Source of the DNA: Balneolales bacterium
GTDB lineage: Bacteria > Bacteroidota > Rhodothermia > Balneolales > Natronogracilivirgulaceae
NCBI GenBank assembly: GCA_007131625.1
Contig: SLQC01000128.1
Location: 1-15,274 of the forward strand
Reading direction: 5' to 3'
Length of the DNA stretch: 15,274 nucleotides
The notes under the pieces were generated by a model. It was not told the DNA's origin, searched no databases, and saw nothing but the letters and a program-made list of their open reading frames with translations. Made by a program: the position numbers and the translations under genes. Shown here piece by piece: positions 7,507-14,049 of this stretch (position 1 is the first letter of the stretch; each line of letters begins with the position of its first letter).

Positions 7507-8700
7507 CTTGCTTCGATTACCCTCGGAATCATCGTCATCGGATTCTGGCTGCTCTCCCCGCCCGATAGTGAAAAGATTACTGCCGGCGCTTCCCCGGTCG
7601 AAGCCCTTCGGGGCGACATCGAAGGATATTACCGTGCCGAGGGGCCCAAAGAGTTTGAATTTCCTGCGGATCACGGGCCGCATCCCGGTTACCGGACCGA
7701 ATGGTGGTACTACACCGGCAATCTGTTTACCGAAAACGGCCGTCACTTTGGCTATCAGTTCACCATTTTCCGGAACCAGCTCTCGCCGCCGGACGCCGAT
7801 CCGATTGCCGATCCGAACCCTGATCCGATTGCCGATCCGAACGCATCCCCGCCAAAAAACCAGACATCATGGGCTACGAATCAGCTCTATCTGGCACACT
7901 TTGCAATATCCGACATCGACAACAAAGAACACAAATATGAAGAGCGATTCAGCCGGGGAGCTGCCGGACTCACCGGGGCGGAAGCCGATCCCTTCCGGAT
8001 CTGGATGGAGGACTGGTCGGCCGAACTTGACGCTGATGCATCATCACCATCAGAAGAATCACTGCCGGTCACCATACAGGCCCGAAACAATCAGATAGCA
8101 GTAAATCTCTCACTGAATCCGGCCAAACCGCTTGTGCTGCATGCCGACCATGGGTACGATCCGAAAGGGCCCGATCCCGGCAACGCGTCCTATTACCTCT
8201 CATTCACACGAATGCTTACTTCGGGTACCATCACTATTGAACATACTGATTACGAAGTATCGGGATATAGCTGGATGGATCATGAATGGAGCACTTCGGT
8301 GCTGGGTAAAGATCAGGCAGGATGGGACTGGTTCTCCCTGCAACTGTCCGACGGCTACGACCTGATGTACTATCAGATTCGAAACGAGGACGGCAGCCTC
8401 TCCCCGTACTCGACCGGCACCTTGATCGATCCGGACGGAAATACCATCGCGCTCGGTGATGGTGATGCCAAACTGGAGGAAAGGGAAAACTGGACGAGTC
8501 CGCACACCGGGAGGGTGTATCCCGTCAGATGGCACCTTTCTATACCATCACAGTCGCTGAATCTGGAGATTGCCACCTTTTTTCCGGATCAGGAAATGAA
8601 TGTATCGGTCACCTATTACGAGGGAGCGGTGCATGTTGAAGGCATCCGGGATAACGAACCGGTGGCCGGTTATGGTTTTGTGGAGATGACCGGGCGCTGA
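7483..8700 (+). CDS. Lipocalin-like / CrtC-AttH family membrane-anchored protein
   Basis: Protein of the family named after carotenoid 1,2-hydratase (CrtC) and AttH. With the ATG at 7483 it has 405 residues: a short basic start, a hydrophobic signal or anchor (about 4-24), then the family motifs PADHGPHPGYRTEWWYYTGN (about 61-80) and, in the second lipocalin-like half, GYSWMDHEWSTS and GWDWFSLQLSDGYDLMYYQI. The frame extends upstream to a TTG at 7405, but that part is 15-bp repeat DNA, so I prefer ATG 7483. A DPIADPN-repeat loop interrupts the first domain (about 105-121). The ATPase-permease-lipocalin order is a recurring operon; the protein is probably the periplasmic or outer-face partner handling a lipophilic substrate. 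The CrtC name does not prove a carotenoid role. Confidence 0.88.
   Translation: MRHLTLLMLASITLGIIVIGFWLLSPPDSEKITAGASPVEALRGDIEGYYRAEGPKEFEFPADHGPHPGYRTEWWYYTGNLFTENGRHFGYQFTIFRNQLSPPDADPIADPNPDPIADPNASPPKNQTSWATNQLYLAHFAISDIDNKEHKYEERFSRGAAGLTGAEADPFRIWMEDWSAELDADASSPSEESLPVTIQARNNQIAVNLSLNPAKPLVLHADHGYDPKGPDPGNASYYLSFTRMLTSGTITIEHTDYEVSGYSWMDHEWSTSVLGKDQAGWDWFSLQLSDGYDLMYYQIRNEDGSLSPYSTGTLIDPDGNTIALGDGDAKLEERENWTSPHTGRVYPVRWHLSIPSQSLNLEIATFFPDQEMNVSVTYYEGAVHVEGIRDNEPVAGYGFVEMTGR
7798..7845 (+). repeat. 24-bp tandem duplication coding for DPIADPNP / DPIADPNA
   Basis: Units 7798-7821 and 7822-7845 differ in the last three bases. Each unit also contains an internal GATCCGA echo. The product is an Asp/Pro-rich, probably disordered loop inserted after FTIFRNQLSPPDA in the first lipocalin-like half. 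Confidence 0.88.
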
Positions 8701-8705
8701 TGGCG

Positions 8706-8735
8706 TTTGATCTCAATTTTCTCAAAATAGTCTTA
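8706..8735 (+). promoter_or_regulatory. Weak candidate promoter upstream of the TauE/SafE gene
   Basis: TTTG at 8706-8709 and TAGTCTTA at 8728-8735 are separated by 18 bases. This loosely resembles the Bacteroidota consensus TTTG / TAnnTTTG, in the 118-bp gap before the transporter. The second element is imperfect. Confidence 0.2.
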
Positions 8736-8818
8736 TTTTCCCGTATTCAGGTTGAAATTACCGGAAGAAATACCAGCACGAATCATGCGCCCGGAGCACA
8801 CCGTAACACAGGTTTCCA

Positions 8819-9562
8819 TTGGACAGTTACTTTCTTTTAATTCTACCCGCTATTGCAGTCGTTGCATTTTTCCTCAAGGGACTCACCGGCTTTGGCCCTG
8901 CACTCATCTTCATTCCCATCGGAGCCCTTATTTTTGACCCCCAATCCATCATTGTCGCCAGTTCATTTTTGGATTTAACCGCAGGGCTCATTATGTGGCG
9001 GAGAGTGAGGAGCGTCCAAAGTATTCCGTTTCTGCTGGGTATTGTTGTGGCCATGTCGATTGGAACAGTCTTTGGTGTCTATCTTCTATCGGCCTTTCCA
9101 ACAGAGACATTCAGGATCTTGCTGGGTATTGCGGTACTCATTCTGGGGCTTTGGTTTGCTGTATTTCGTTCAAGAACTTCATTTGGCCAACTAAAGGAAC
9201 GGCTGCCTGAAAAATGTAACCGGAAAGATATTGGCTATTCTGCCTTTGCAGGCATTTCGGGCGGACTGTTCGGGATAAGCGGCCCTCCCATTATCTGGCA
9301 CCTGGGCAAACAGTATCGGATGAGCACTTTTCGGGATCTGCTCATCGTTTTCTTTGTCTTCGCAGCCATAGCACGAATCATCTCATTTTCGGTTGCCGGA
9401 ATGGTCAACTACGAAACGATGATGTACACAGTGGCTGGTATTCCCGGGCTTTTTATTGGCCTGTATTTTGGAACCAAAGTGTTTCTCAAGATAGATGAAG
9501 CGATGTTCAGCAAAGCTGTGGGGATTGCGCTGATTGCGTTCGCGATACTGCTTGTTGTTTGA
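8819..9562 (+). CDS. TauE/SafE family membrane transporter (sulfite-exporter-like)
   Basis: 247-residue polytopic protein with about eight hydrophobic segments and the two internally repeated glycine-rich motifs of the family: KGLTGFGPALIFIPIG near the N-terminus (about 20-35) and GISGGLFGISGPPIIWHLG in the middle (about 145-163). Members export organic or inorganic sulfur anions such as sulfite or sulfoacetate, but the substrate varies and cannot be set here. The start is a TTG at 8819 with AGG six bases upstream. An in-frame TAA at 8804-8806 excludes a longer version, and no ATG lies near. It sits alone on the plus strand, 118 bases after the lipocalin gene, and shows no damage. Confidence 0.88.
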   Translation: MDSYFLLILPAIAVVAFFLKGLTGFGPALIFIPIGALIFDPQSIIVASSFLDLTAGLIMWRRVRSVQSIPFLLGIVVAMSIGTVFGVYLLSAFPTETFRILLGIAVLILGLWFAVFRSRTSFGQLKERLPEKCNRKDIGYSAFAGISGGLFGISGPPIIWHLGKQYRMSTFRDLLIVFFVFAAIARIISFSVAGMVNYETMMYTVAGIPGLFIGLYFGTKVFLKIDEAMFSKAVGIALIAFAILLVV

Positions 9563-9609
9563 GACCTTCAATAGTAAATCCTTTTAAACCTGTTAATGGA
9601 TAAACTATT

Positions 9610-10107
9610 TCAAGAAAAGTAATCCCCTGCCGTGCACACCTGGATCAGAGAGTGTTTGAAATCGCTGATGTTTCGGGTGATAATGGCATCAATTGAACCG
9701 GCCTCGAGTGCCGTAAAATGTTGTACAGCATCTTCAAGATCCTTGAAATCAGATCGGACAGCCAATTTGACAGCACGATGCGATACCGGTATAACAGAGG
9801 TGAATTCCAATATCCCGGCGATGGCTCTGCGGGCGGTTTTCAAATCACCGTATTTGTCAAGCATATACCACGCTGTAGTAATACTTGTGGTTGTGGTAAG
9901 CAGACGAATCTTATTCTCTTCGGCTTGTTCAAACAAACCAATAACATCCCGGTGAAAGGGCTCGCGCCGGGCCATTCCGGTTTTTTTTGCCAGAAACTGT
10001 TCCACCATTTCCGATACGGATAATCCCGATTACCGGGCATGGCGCTTGGCCTCCCGGATGACCTCCTCATCCAGATAGAGTGTCAACTTTTTGTTTTTAT
10101 TTGCCAT
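9610..10107 (-). pseudogene. Collapsed type II toxin-antitoxin locus: antitoxin N-terminus fused to truncated PIN toxin
   Basis: From ATG 10107 the minus strand reads MANKNKKLTLYLDEEVIREA then KRHAR, an in-frame TAA at 10030-10032, then SGLSVSEMVEQFLAKKTG. This is the N-terminal half of a ribbon-helix-helix-like antitoxin (DUF6364 type as I recall it). The same frame continues without a stop into ARREPFHRDVIGLFEQAEEN, LLTTTTSITTAWYMLDKYGD and EAGSIDAIITRNISDF, a VapC-like PIN ribonuclease lacking its first strand. The usual opening DTDVILDLL-type motif with the first catalytic Asp is absent. A deletion has therefore removed the antitoxin C-terminus, the gene junction and the toxin N-terminus, joining the two near AKKTG/ARREPF (about 9960-9985). 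An ATG at 10008 after the stop could restart translation, but the product lacks an active-site residue. Confidence 0.78.
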
Positions 10108-10180
10108 GGCCTATTGTACGTATAATGAATAACTCTACGCATATTAATAAAAAGCCAAATCAAATTCCAATAATAGAGAG

Positions 10181-10212
10181 TACAGCTTTGTGCTATTCGG
10201 TATTAAGCTGTA
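10181..10212. repeat. 8-bp inverted repeat with 16-nt loop in intergenic region
   Basis: TACAGCTT at 10181-10188 pairs perfectly with AAGCTGTA at 10205-10212. It lies in the gap 10108-10454 between the toxin-antitoxin remnant and the small membrane genes; that gap holds no convincing gene. It may be an operator or chance. Confidence 0.45.
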
Positions 10213-10244
10213 AAGCCATCCCTGGTAAAAACGGGGAGGATGGT

Positions 10245-10259
10245 AATACCACGGGTATT
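10245..10259. repeat. Short perfect palindrome AATACC-ACG-GGTATT
   Basis: Six-base arms around a three-base centre, followed by TTTTA. Too short for a strong terminator; an operator half-site pair is possible. The rest of 10260-10454 is AT-rich without recognisable elements. Confidence 0.4.
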
Positions 10260-10454
10260 TTATGATGCCACGATAGATACGAATACAATCCTCAAATTAT
10301 GAAATGTTACATGCGGCTTCTATGTTATGGAATAAACGTGACCTTAATTTAATTTTTAAATAACCAAGGAGTAACCATTAATTGCCAACAGCAATGGGTA
10401 AACATATATGATATATGGAGATGGGCTCCTGTAAAAGAGATGGCGTTTTTTATC

Positions 10455-10532
10455 ATGAAAAACCGGAATATTTGGTTCCTGGTAGTGATTGTGGGTAATT
10501 CAATATATACATCTAAAGAAAATCGACAATAA
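10455..10532 (+). CDS. Possible 25-residue membrane peptide
   Basis: ATG 10455 opens MKNRNIWFLVVIVGNSIYTS plus KENRQ, a basic start, a short hydrophobic core and a polar tail, ending 11 bases before the first YtxH-like gene. The stretch GGGTAATTC inside it (10493-10501) recurs at 10926-10934 near the third YtxH-like gene. There is no strong ribosome binding site and no family match, so this may be leader DNA rather than a gene. Confidence 0.2.
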   Translation: MKNRNIWFLVVIVGNSIYTSKENRQ

Positions 10533-10543
10533 TACAGGATATT

Positions 10544-10681
10544 ATGAATACCGCTAAACTTTTATTTGCCATCCTGTTGGGAACAACAGCCGGGGTGCTG
10601 ATGGGTTTAATTCTATCCCCCTTGAACAGAACAAGAAAAAAAAACACGTTTTTCAAGAAAAAGAAGAGGTTCTTTAATTAG
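10544..10681 (+). CDS. YtxH-like membrane microprotein 1 (45 aa)
   Basis: 45-residue ORF: a short polar start, one glycine-rich membrane helix (about residues 5-25, KLLFAILLGTTAGVLMGLIL), the SPLNRTRKK segment matching the 'FAPKKGxxTRKK' turn of YtxH proteins, then a very basic tail (FFKKKKRFFN). YtxH-domain proteins are small membrane-anchored proteins, often stress-induced, with poorly defined function. ATG 10544 has no strong Shine-Dalgarno sequence. It is the first of three similar consecutive genes on this strand and lacks the long C-terminal helix of standard members, so it is either a minimal form or truncated. Confidence 0.6.
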   Translation: MNTAKLLFAILLGTTAGVLMGLILSPLNRTRKKNTFFKKKKRFFN

Positions 10682-10760
10682 TAATAGCCACGCAGAACTC
10701 TGCTTGCCTCAGATTCTCCTTGCAGGTCAGCAATGCTAATTAAATAAACAACAAACTTAT

Positions 10761-10767
10761 AAGGAGG
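10761..10767 (+). promoter_or_regulatory. Strong ribosome binding site AAGGAGG for microprotein 2
   Basis: AAGGAGG lies seven bases before ATG 10775. It is unusual here because most genes in the window have no such site, and it strongly supports translation of the 49-residue ORF. Confidence 0.75.
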
Positions 10768-10774
10768 TTATGCG

Positions 10775-10924
10775 ATGAGCTATGTAAAATTCTTTTCGGG
10801 TCTTTGCATTGGTTTTGTAATCGGAAGTAGCTGGGGAATTCTAAACGCTCCCCAGAAAGGATATAAAATCAGAAAAAGACTCTCGAAAAAAGCCCGCAAA
10901 CATTGGAAAAATTTAAGGAGGTGA
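10775..10924 (+). CDS. YtxH-like membrane microprotein 2 (49 aa)
   Basis: 49-residue ORF with a glycine-rich membrane helix (about residues 5-24, KFFSGLCIGFVIGSSWGIL), the turn NAPQKGYKIRKRLSKKA that matches the APKKGxxTRKxL element of YtxH-domain proteins, and a basic end (RKHWKNLRR). A full AAGGAGG seven bases upstream makes this the best supported of the three. The last codons (AAT TTA AGG AGG TGA) themselves form another AAGGAGG at 10915-10921, so translation of the next reading frame may be coupled. The probable location is the inner membrane with a cytoplasmic basic tail. Function is unknown; the family is linked in other bacteria to stress responses. Confidence 0.72.
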   Translation: MSYVKFFSGLCIGFVIGSSWGILNAPQKGYKIRKRLSKKARKHWKNLRR

Positions 10925-10940
10925 TGGGTAATTCCATACC

Positions 10941-11108
10941 ATGTTTTCAGCCACACGTGAATCCTCCAACAAACATATTATGATCTTAAGCGACATCAAA
11001 TCTCTTATCTGTCTGATGCTTGGAACCATGATCGGTACGATCAGAGGATTGCTTTTTGCACCGGCCAAGGGAACCAACACCAGAAAAGAGTTGCCCAGGA
11101 AAGGCTAA
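10941..11108 (+). CDS. YtxH-like membrane microprotein 3 (55 aa), possibly truncated by a stop
   Basis: ORF from ATG 10941, with an alternative in-frame ATG at 10980. The C-terminal part carries the clearest YtxH pattern of the trio: CLMLGTMIGTIRGLLFAP then AKGTNTRKELPRKG. After the TAA (11106-11108) the same frame stays open to 11195 and reads KYNTPRRRFSDTVDKAT, which resembles the continuing helix of full-length YtxH proteins. The stop may therefore be a mutation, and the ancestral protein would have had about 84 residues. The AAGGAGG at 10915-10921 is 19 bases from ATG 10941, and closer to an overlapping ATG (10924) that opens an unrelated 19-residue frame, so the exact start is uncertain. 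11196-11323 holds nothing recognisable. Confidence 0.6.
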   Translation: MFSATRESSNKHIMILSDIKSLICLMLGTMIGTIRGLLFAPAKGTNTRKELPRKG

Positions 11109-11323
11109 AAATATAACACCCCACGGAGAAGGTTTTCCGACACGGTCGATAAAGCCACACCCAGCCGATTCATCCCCGGCTTGTGGGTCCGGAGCTGAGT
11201 TTGCTGCTCTCCTTTTTGGCATGGTTTTTCGGGAAGTGAATAATGACCCGGTAATAAGTCAAATTATTAATATACATGGCATATGATCAAGTCCAAATCA
11301 AGTCCTGATTAAGCCGGGATCCA

Positions 11324-12442
11324 TTATAACACTGGAAAAGAAGCCGCTACCTTGTAGGCTTTTTCTCCGGCGTCATCTACAGCACTTTTAAACCCGGGAC
11401 CACCGGCTGCGGTAAAACCGTAACTGGCCCCACCCTGATCGGGACTTACCCAGAAGGCGTATATATCGCCTTTCTTCAGATAAAACCGGAATCGCACTTT
11501 TCTTCCGGCCAAGGCGGACAGGTCATGGTTGCCATTCCAACTGACCGGATAGATCGTCCGATCTGTTGTAACCGGATTACAATGCTCTGCGGAAAAGGTA
11601 GAAATCACCGAATGGTTTTCTTTCAGAATTTCCACACGGAGTTCTCCCTCAGGACAATCGACATTGACAAAAAGCCGATTTCCGGTGAATATGACCGGAC
11701 GGGTGGTAAAACGTCCGGCAGTTTCTCCGGATGTAACCGACACGAAACCATCACGTCGCAAAACTGCCATGCCCGTACTGCCATGGGCATACATCCCGCT
11801 TTTCATACCCTCCGGATGAAGGTTCTCCGGATCCCCCCGGAATCCTGTGTAATAGAACCGAAGCTGATCACCGACGATAGTACAGATTCCTCCAACAGAC
11901 TGCACATAACCGCGATCCCAGTCATTTTCAATTCGGCTGGCAGGGATGAAGGCCTCTCTGTCCGGCCGGTGCCAGTGAAAACCGTCGCGGCTTGTGGCAT
12001 ACGCCATGGTTCCGATCCAGGCGGCCTCGTACCACATCTTGAATATGTTATCCTGTGGATCCCAACAGATCCCTCCGTCCTTCGGGCAGGCAACCGGCAA
12101 TCCTTCTTCACCCATCTCCAGGGGAGTTTCAGGTTGGAATACCGGACTGGAATCTATTTTTCTGGCTTTATGAAAATTGCGTTGAAGGGAGGAGTTTTCT
12201 ATCAGAAAATCATCCACAAATAGCTGCCGTCCAGTATCGATCGGGATAATATCCGGTGGAGATTGCAAATAAGGCACCGGCACTGGCTCGTAAGAACCTG
12301 GATCCATGGTTTCAGGAGGCCATTGAGCGGGTAGCCGGATATGGTTATAAAGAAGCTCTCCGTTGTCCGAAGCAGCAAGAGCGTGTGTCCGGGACATTCC
12401 CGTTTTAGATGGTTCCAACAAAGGGCGTCCGAAAAATGTCAT
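11324..12442 (-). CDS. GH32/GH43-like beta-propeller glycosidase-related protein
   Basis: 372-residue ORF resembling the large 'glycosyl hydrolase family 32-like' proteins of Planctomycetes, Verrucomicrobia and Bacteroidota. Visible marks are IDTGRQLFVDDFLIE (about 66-80), GGICWDPQDNIFKMWYEAAW, YATSRDGFHWHRPD and LRFYYTGFRGDPE, the recurring blade-like W/Y and D patterns of five-bladed propellers. A C-terminal beta-rich part follows (VRFRFYLKKGDIYAFWV). The specific sugar substrate is unknown, and the catalytic acids cannot be assigned with certainty. The ORF start at 12442 is unlikely to be native: a Tat-type signal peptide is encoded immediately upstream in another frame, so the real gene probably ran to 12495 and is frameshifted. 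It is convergent with the YtxH-like genes. Confidence 0.65.
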   Translation of the reverse strand: MTFFGRPLLEPSKTGMSRTHALAASDNGELLYNHIRLPAQWPPETMDPGSYEPVPVPYLQSPPDIIPIDTGRQLFVDDFLIENSSLQRNFHKARKIDSSPVFQPETPLEMGEEGLPVACPKDGGICWDPQDNIFKMWYEAAWIGTMAYATSRDGFHWHRPDREAFIPASRIENDWDRGYVQSVGGICTIVGDQLRFYYTGFRGDPENLHPEGMKSGMYAHGSTGMAVLRRDGFVSVTSGETAGRFTTRPVIFTGNRLFVNVDCPEGELRVEILKENHSVISTFSAEHCNPVTTDRTIYPVSWNGNHDLSALAGRKVRFRFYLKKGDIYAFWVSPDQGGASYGFTAAGGPGFKSAVDDAGEKAYKVAASFPVL

Positions 12443-12495
12443 AATGGTGCGGTCCCCAAAAGTACAGCTTTTTCAAAAAAATGGCGTCTGTTCAT
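12439..12495 (-). pseudogene. Out-of-frame twin-arginine signal peptide of the GH32-like gene
   Basis: From ATG 12495 the minus strand reads MNRRHFFEKAVLLGTAPL, then TGA at 12439-12441. RRHFFEK fits the Tat pattern RRxFxK and is followed by a hydrophobic segment. The TGA overlaps the ATG of the downstream ORF (TTATGACA). Adding one base would fuse signal and enzyme in one frame, so a single-base loss has probably separated export signal from domain, unless it is a sequencing error. Confidence 0.65.
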
Positions 12496-12624
12496 GAAGG
12501 CTCTTTTTGTTCAGATATGAGTCTTCTATAACCTGTAATTTGCATGAATTTCCTCAATTATACCCTGTTTAAGCTATAAATACCACTTTTCCTAAAGATA
12601 GAATAAACCGGGTTTCCAGGATGA

Positions 12625-13090
12625 TTATTCATTCTTGGTTGAAAATTTTCCATGTAAAAGAGGTTCATTGCTGGAGTTTTTTTGTGCATAAGAGACTTCA
12701 GCTTTGAGTCTTTCCTTCATATTAGGTAGATACTTATAGTATTGCAAGCCTCGTATTTTTGATTCGGCTTCCACCAGCCCACAGGCTATCCAGCGATATC
12801 GTTGATCACTATTGTGCCGACGCTTGACACGCCCTATATAATTGCCTAACTGAGAGCTGACGTTTTCGATGCAATTGGTGGTTTTTCAGACTATTGCCGG
12901 GATCTTCAAATATTCCCGGACGATGTAGTGTAAAGATATCCTGTATACCTTCGGCCAGGGATTTGGCCGCCTGGCGAGACAACGACTCCAGTTCACTGCG
13001 GATCCCTTCACGCTGGTCTTTGGCTTGCTGATAATCGAGCTGCTCATAGGCGTTCTGAAGGCGTCAACGATAATGCTTTTGATTATTCAT
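12625..13090 (-). pseudogene. IS256/Mutator-type transposase, C-terminal remnant
   Basis: The minus strand from 13090 reads NNQKHYR, an in-frame TGA (13064-13066), then RLQNAYEQLDYQQAKDQREG, SELESLSRQAAKSLAEGIQD and FTLHRPGIFEDPGNSLK. At the T5 run 12882-12886 an extra base shifts the frame. The new frame continues TTNCIENVSSQLGNYIGRVK, RRHNSDQRYRWIACGLVEAE and SKIRGLQYYKYL to a TAA at 12625-12627. SLKTTNCIENVxSQL is the conserved C-terminal block of IS256-like transposases containing the last catalytic Glu. Only about 150 residues of a protein of about 400 remain, with one nonsense codon and one frameshift. No terminal inverted repeats were found. The 5' end of the remnant lies within a few bases of the eda stop. 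Confidence 0.82.
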
Positions 13091-13094
13091 CTTC

Positions 13095-13731
13095 TCAACT
13101 TTTATTAATTGAATCCTGGACAATAGCCAGGGACTGGCACACAAGATCCTTTATTTTTCCAAATTCCTTGCTTTTAATTAACCCGGAAGGGGTCATCCAT
13201 GAACCTCCCAAGGCTTCAATTACTGGCAACTTCAGGTACATGGCCAAATTAGAAAGTCCGATCCCTCCCATAGGAATAAATGAAACACCGGTATGACGGT
13301 ACGGACCTTGCAGGCTGCGGATATATTCCGCCCCCCCCGAGATTACCCACTGGAAAAAGCTTTAGCAATATGATTTTTCTCTCGAGTGCCTTTTCAATTT
13401 CTGATGAAGTCAAAACACCCGGAATGAAGGAAAAGTCTTTCTTCCGGGCTTCATCAACAACCCGGTCGTTGAAACCGGGAGCCAGTCCGAACTGTGCACC
13501 TGCATCCATGGCGATAGTGATCTGATCGGGATCAAGAATGGTTCCGGCACCAATATTCATTTCCGGAAATTCTTTTGCAACGGCATGTATGGCCCGGGCT
13601 GTGGCAGCTGTGCGAAACGTAATTTCCATAACATCAAGTCCTGACTTAAGCAGAACTTCGGCAACCGAAAGTGTTGAATAAACTTCTTCCAGGGTAATAG
13701 CTGGCAGTAATTTTTTTTCAAATGGGTTCAA
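13095..13731 (-). pseudogene. eda: KDPG/KHG aldolase with +1 homopolymer frameshift
   Basis: 2-keto-3-deoxy-6-phosphogluconate aldolase, which cleaves KDPG to pyruvate and glyceraldehyde 3-phosphate in Entner-Doudoroff and sugar-acid catabolism. Visible are LLPAITLEEV, the Glu-containing VMEITFRTA motif, NIGAGTIL, AQFGLAPGFND and the Schiff-base Lys in LLKLFPVGNLGG. After that the run of eight C at 13331-13338 (G on the coding strand) throws the frame. Reading it as seven gives AEYIRSLQGPYRHTGVSFIP, MGGIGLSNLAMYL and VIEALGGSWMTP to the TGA at 13095-13097, a complete family-length protein of about 212 residues. I prefer TTG 13731, with AGAGGA upstream; the frame also extends to TTG 13767. The defect may be a real mutation, phase-variable slippage or a read error. 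Confidence 0.86.
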
Positions 13732-13830
13732 TGTTTTCCTCTGTAAATTATAATGAGTCCCCTCCAAAAAGTCATTTTGACTAAATAAAAGTGGCTTTTC
13801 CAGTCCGGGAAAGGGGGAAATCGCTTTGAA

Positions 13831-14049
13831 TCAGGGTTCCTGGAGTGCCGAATAAGAATTGATACAGACAAAAACCAGGACACCGAGCAACCCAGCATTC
13901 AGCAAAATACCGGCTCTGTGTTCATCCATATAATCTTTTCTTTTTATGAGATAAGCAATACCGCTAATGATAAGCGGCAAAATGAAAACTCCGGCTACCT
14001 GTGTGATGATTTGTGCTAAAATCGGATTTCCCCCTGGTAAAGCAGATGC
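13831..14049 (-). pseudogene. Possible Nramp-type metal transporter, C-terminal remnant
   Basis: The minus-strand frame after TGA 14050-14052 reads GGNPILAQIITQVAGVFILP, LIISGIAYLIKRKDYMDEHR and AGILLNAGLLGVLVFVCINS, ending at TGA 13831-13833. Two membrane helices are separated by a K-R-K-x-x-M-x-E-H-R-A-G turn. This resembles the final two helices of Nramp Mn/Fe transporters (AQ..xxxxLPxx, then NRKxLMGExR), but the match is from memory and weak. There is no plausible start codon before the first helix, so it is a fragment or needs readthrough. It is followed by a stretch (13768-13830) without features before eda on the same strand. Confidence 0.4.

Noticed and set aside
7483..8700. Linking the CrtC-like protein to the crtI-crtB pathway as a carotenoid 1,2-hydratase
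   Set aside because: The family name is historical. The gene sits in a transporter operon more than 5 kb from crtB, and most family members in this ATPase-permease-lipocalin layout are not known to act on carotenoids.
10080..10265. 61-codon plus-strand frame over the toxin-antitoxin promoter region
   Set aside because: It overlaps the antitoxin start on the other strand and has no protein-like pattern.
11286..11305. 9-bp direct repeat ATCAAGTCC separated by two bases, considered as a target-site duplication or operator
   Set aside because: Too short and too close together; no element lies between the copies.
11525..12223. 232-codon plus-strand frame opposite the GH32-like gene
   Set aside because: Cysteine- and arginine-rich translation without domains; the minus-strand frame has propeller-like motifs and a signal peptide upstream.
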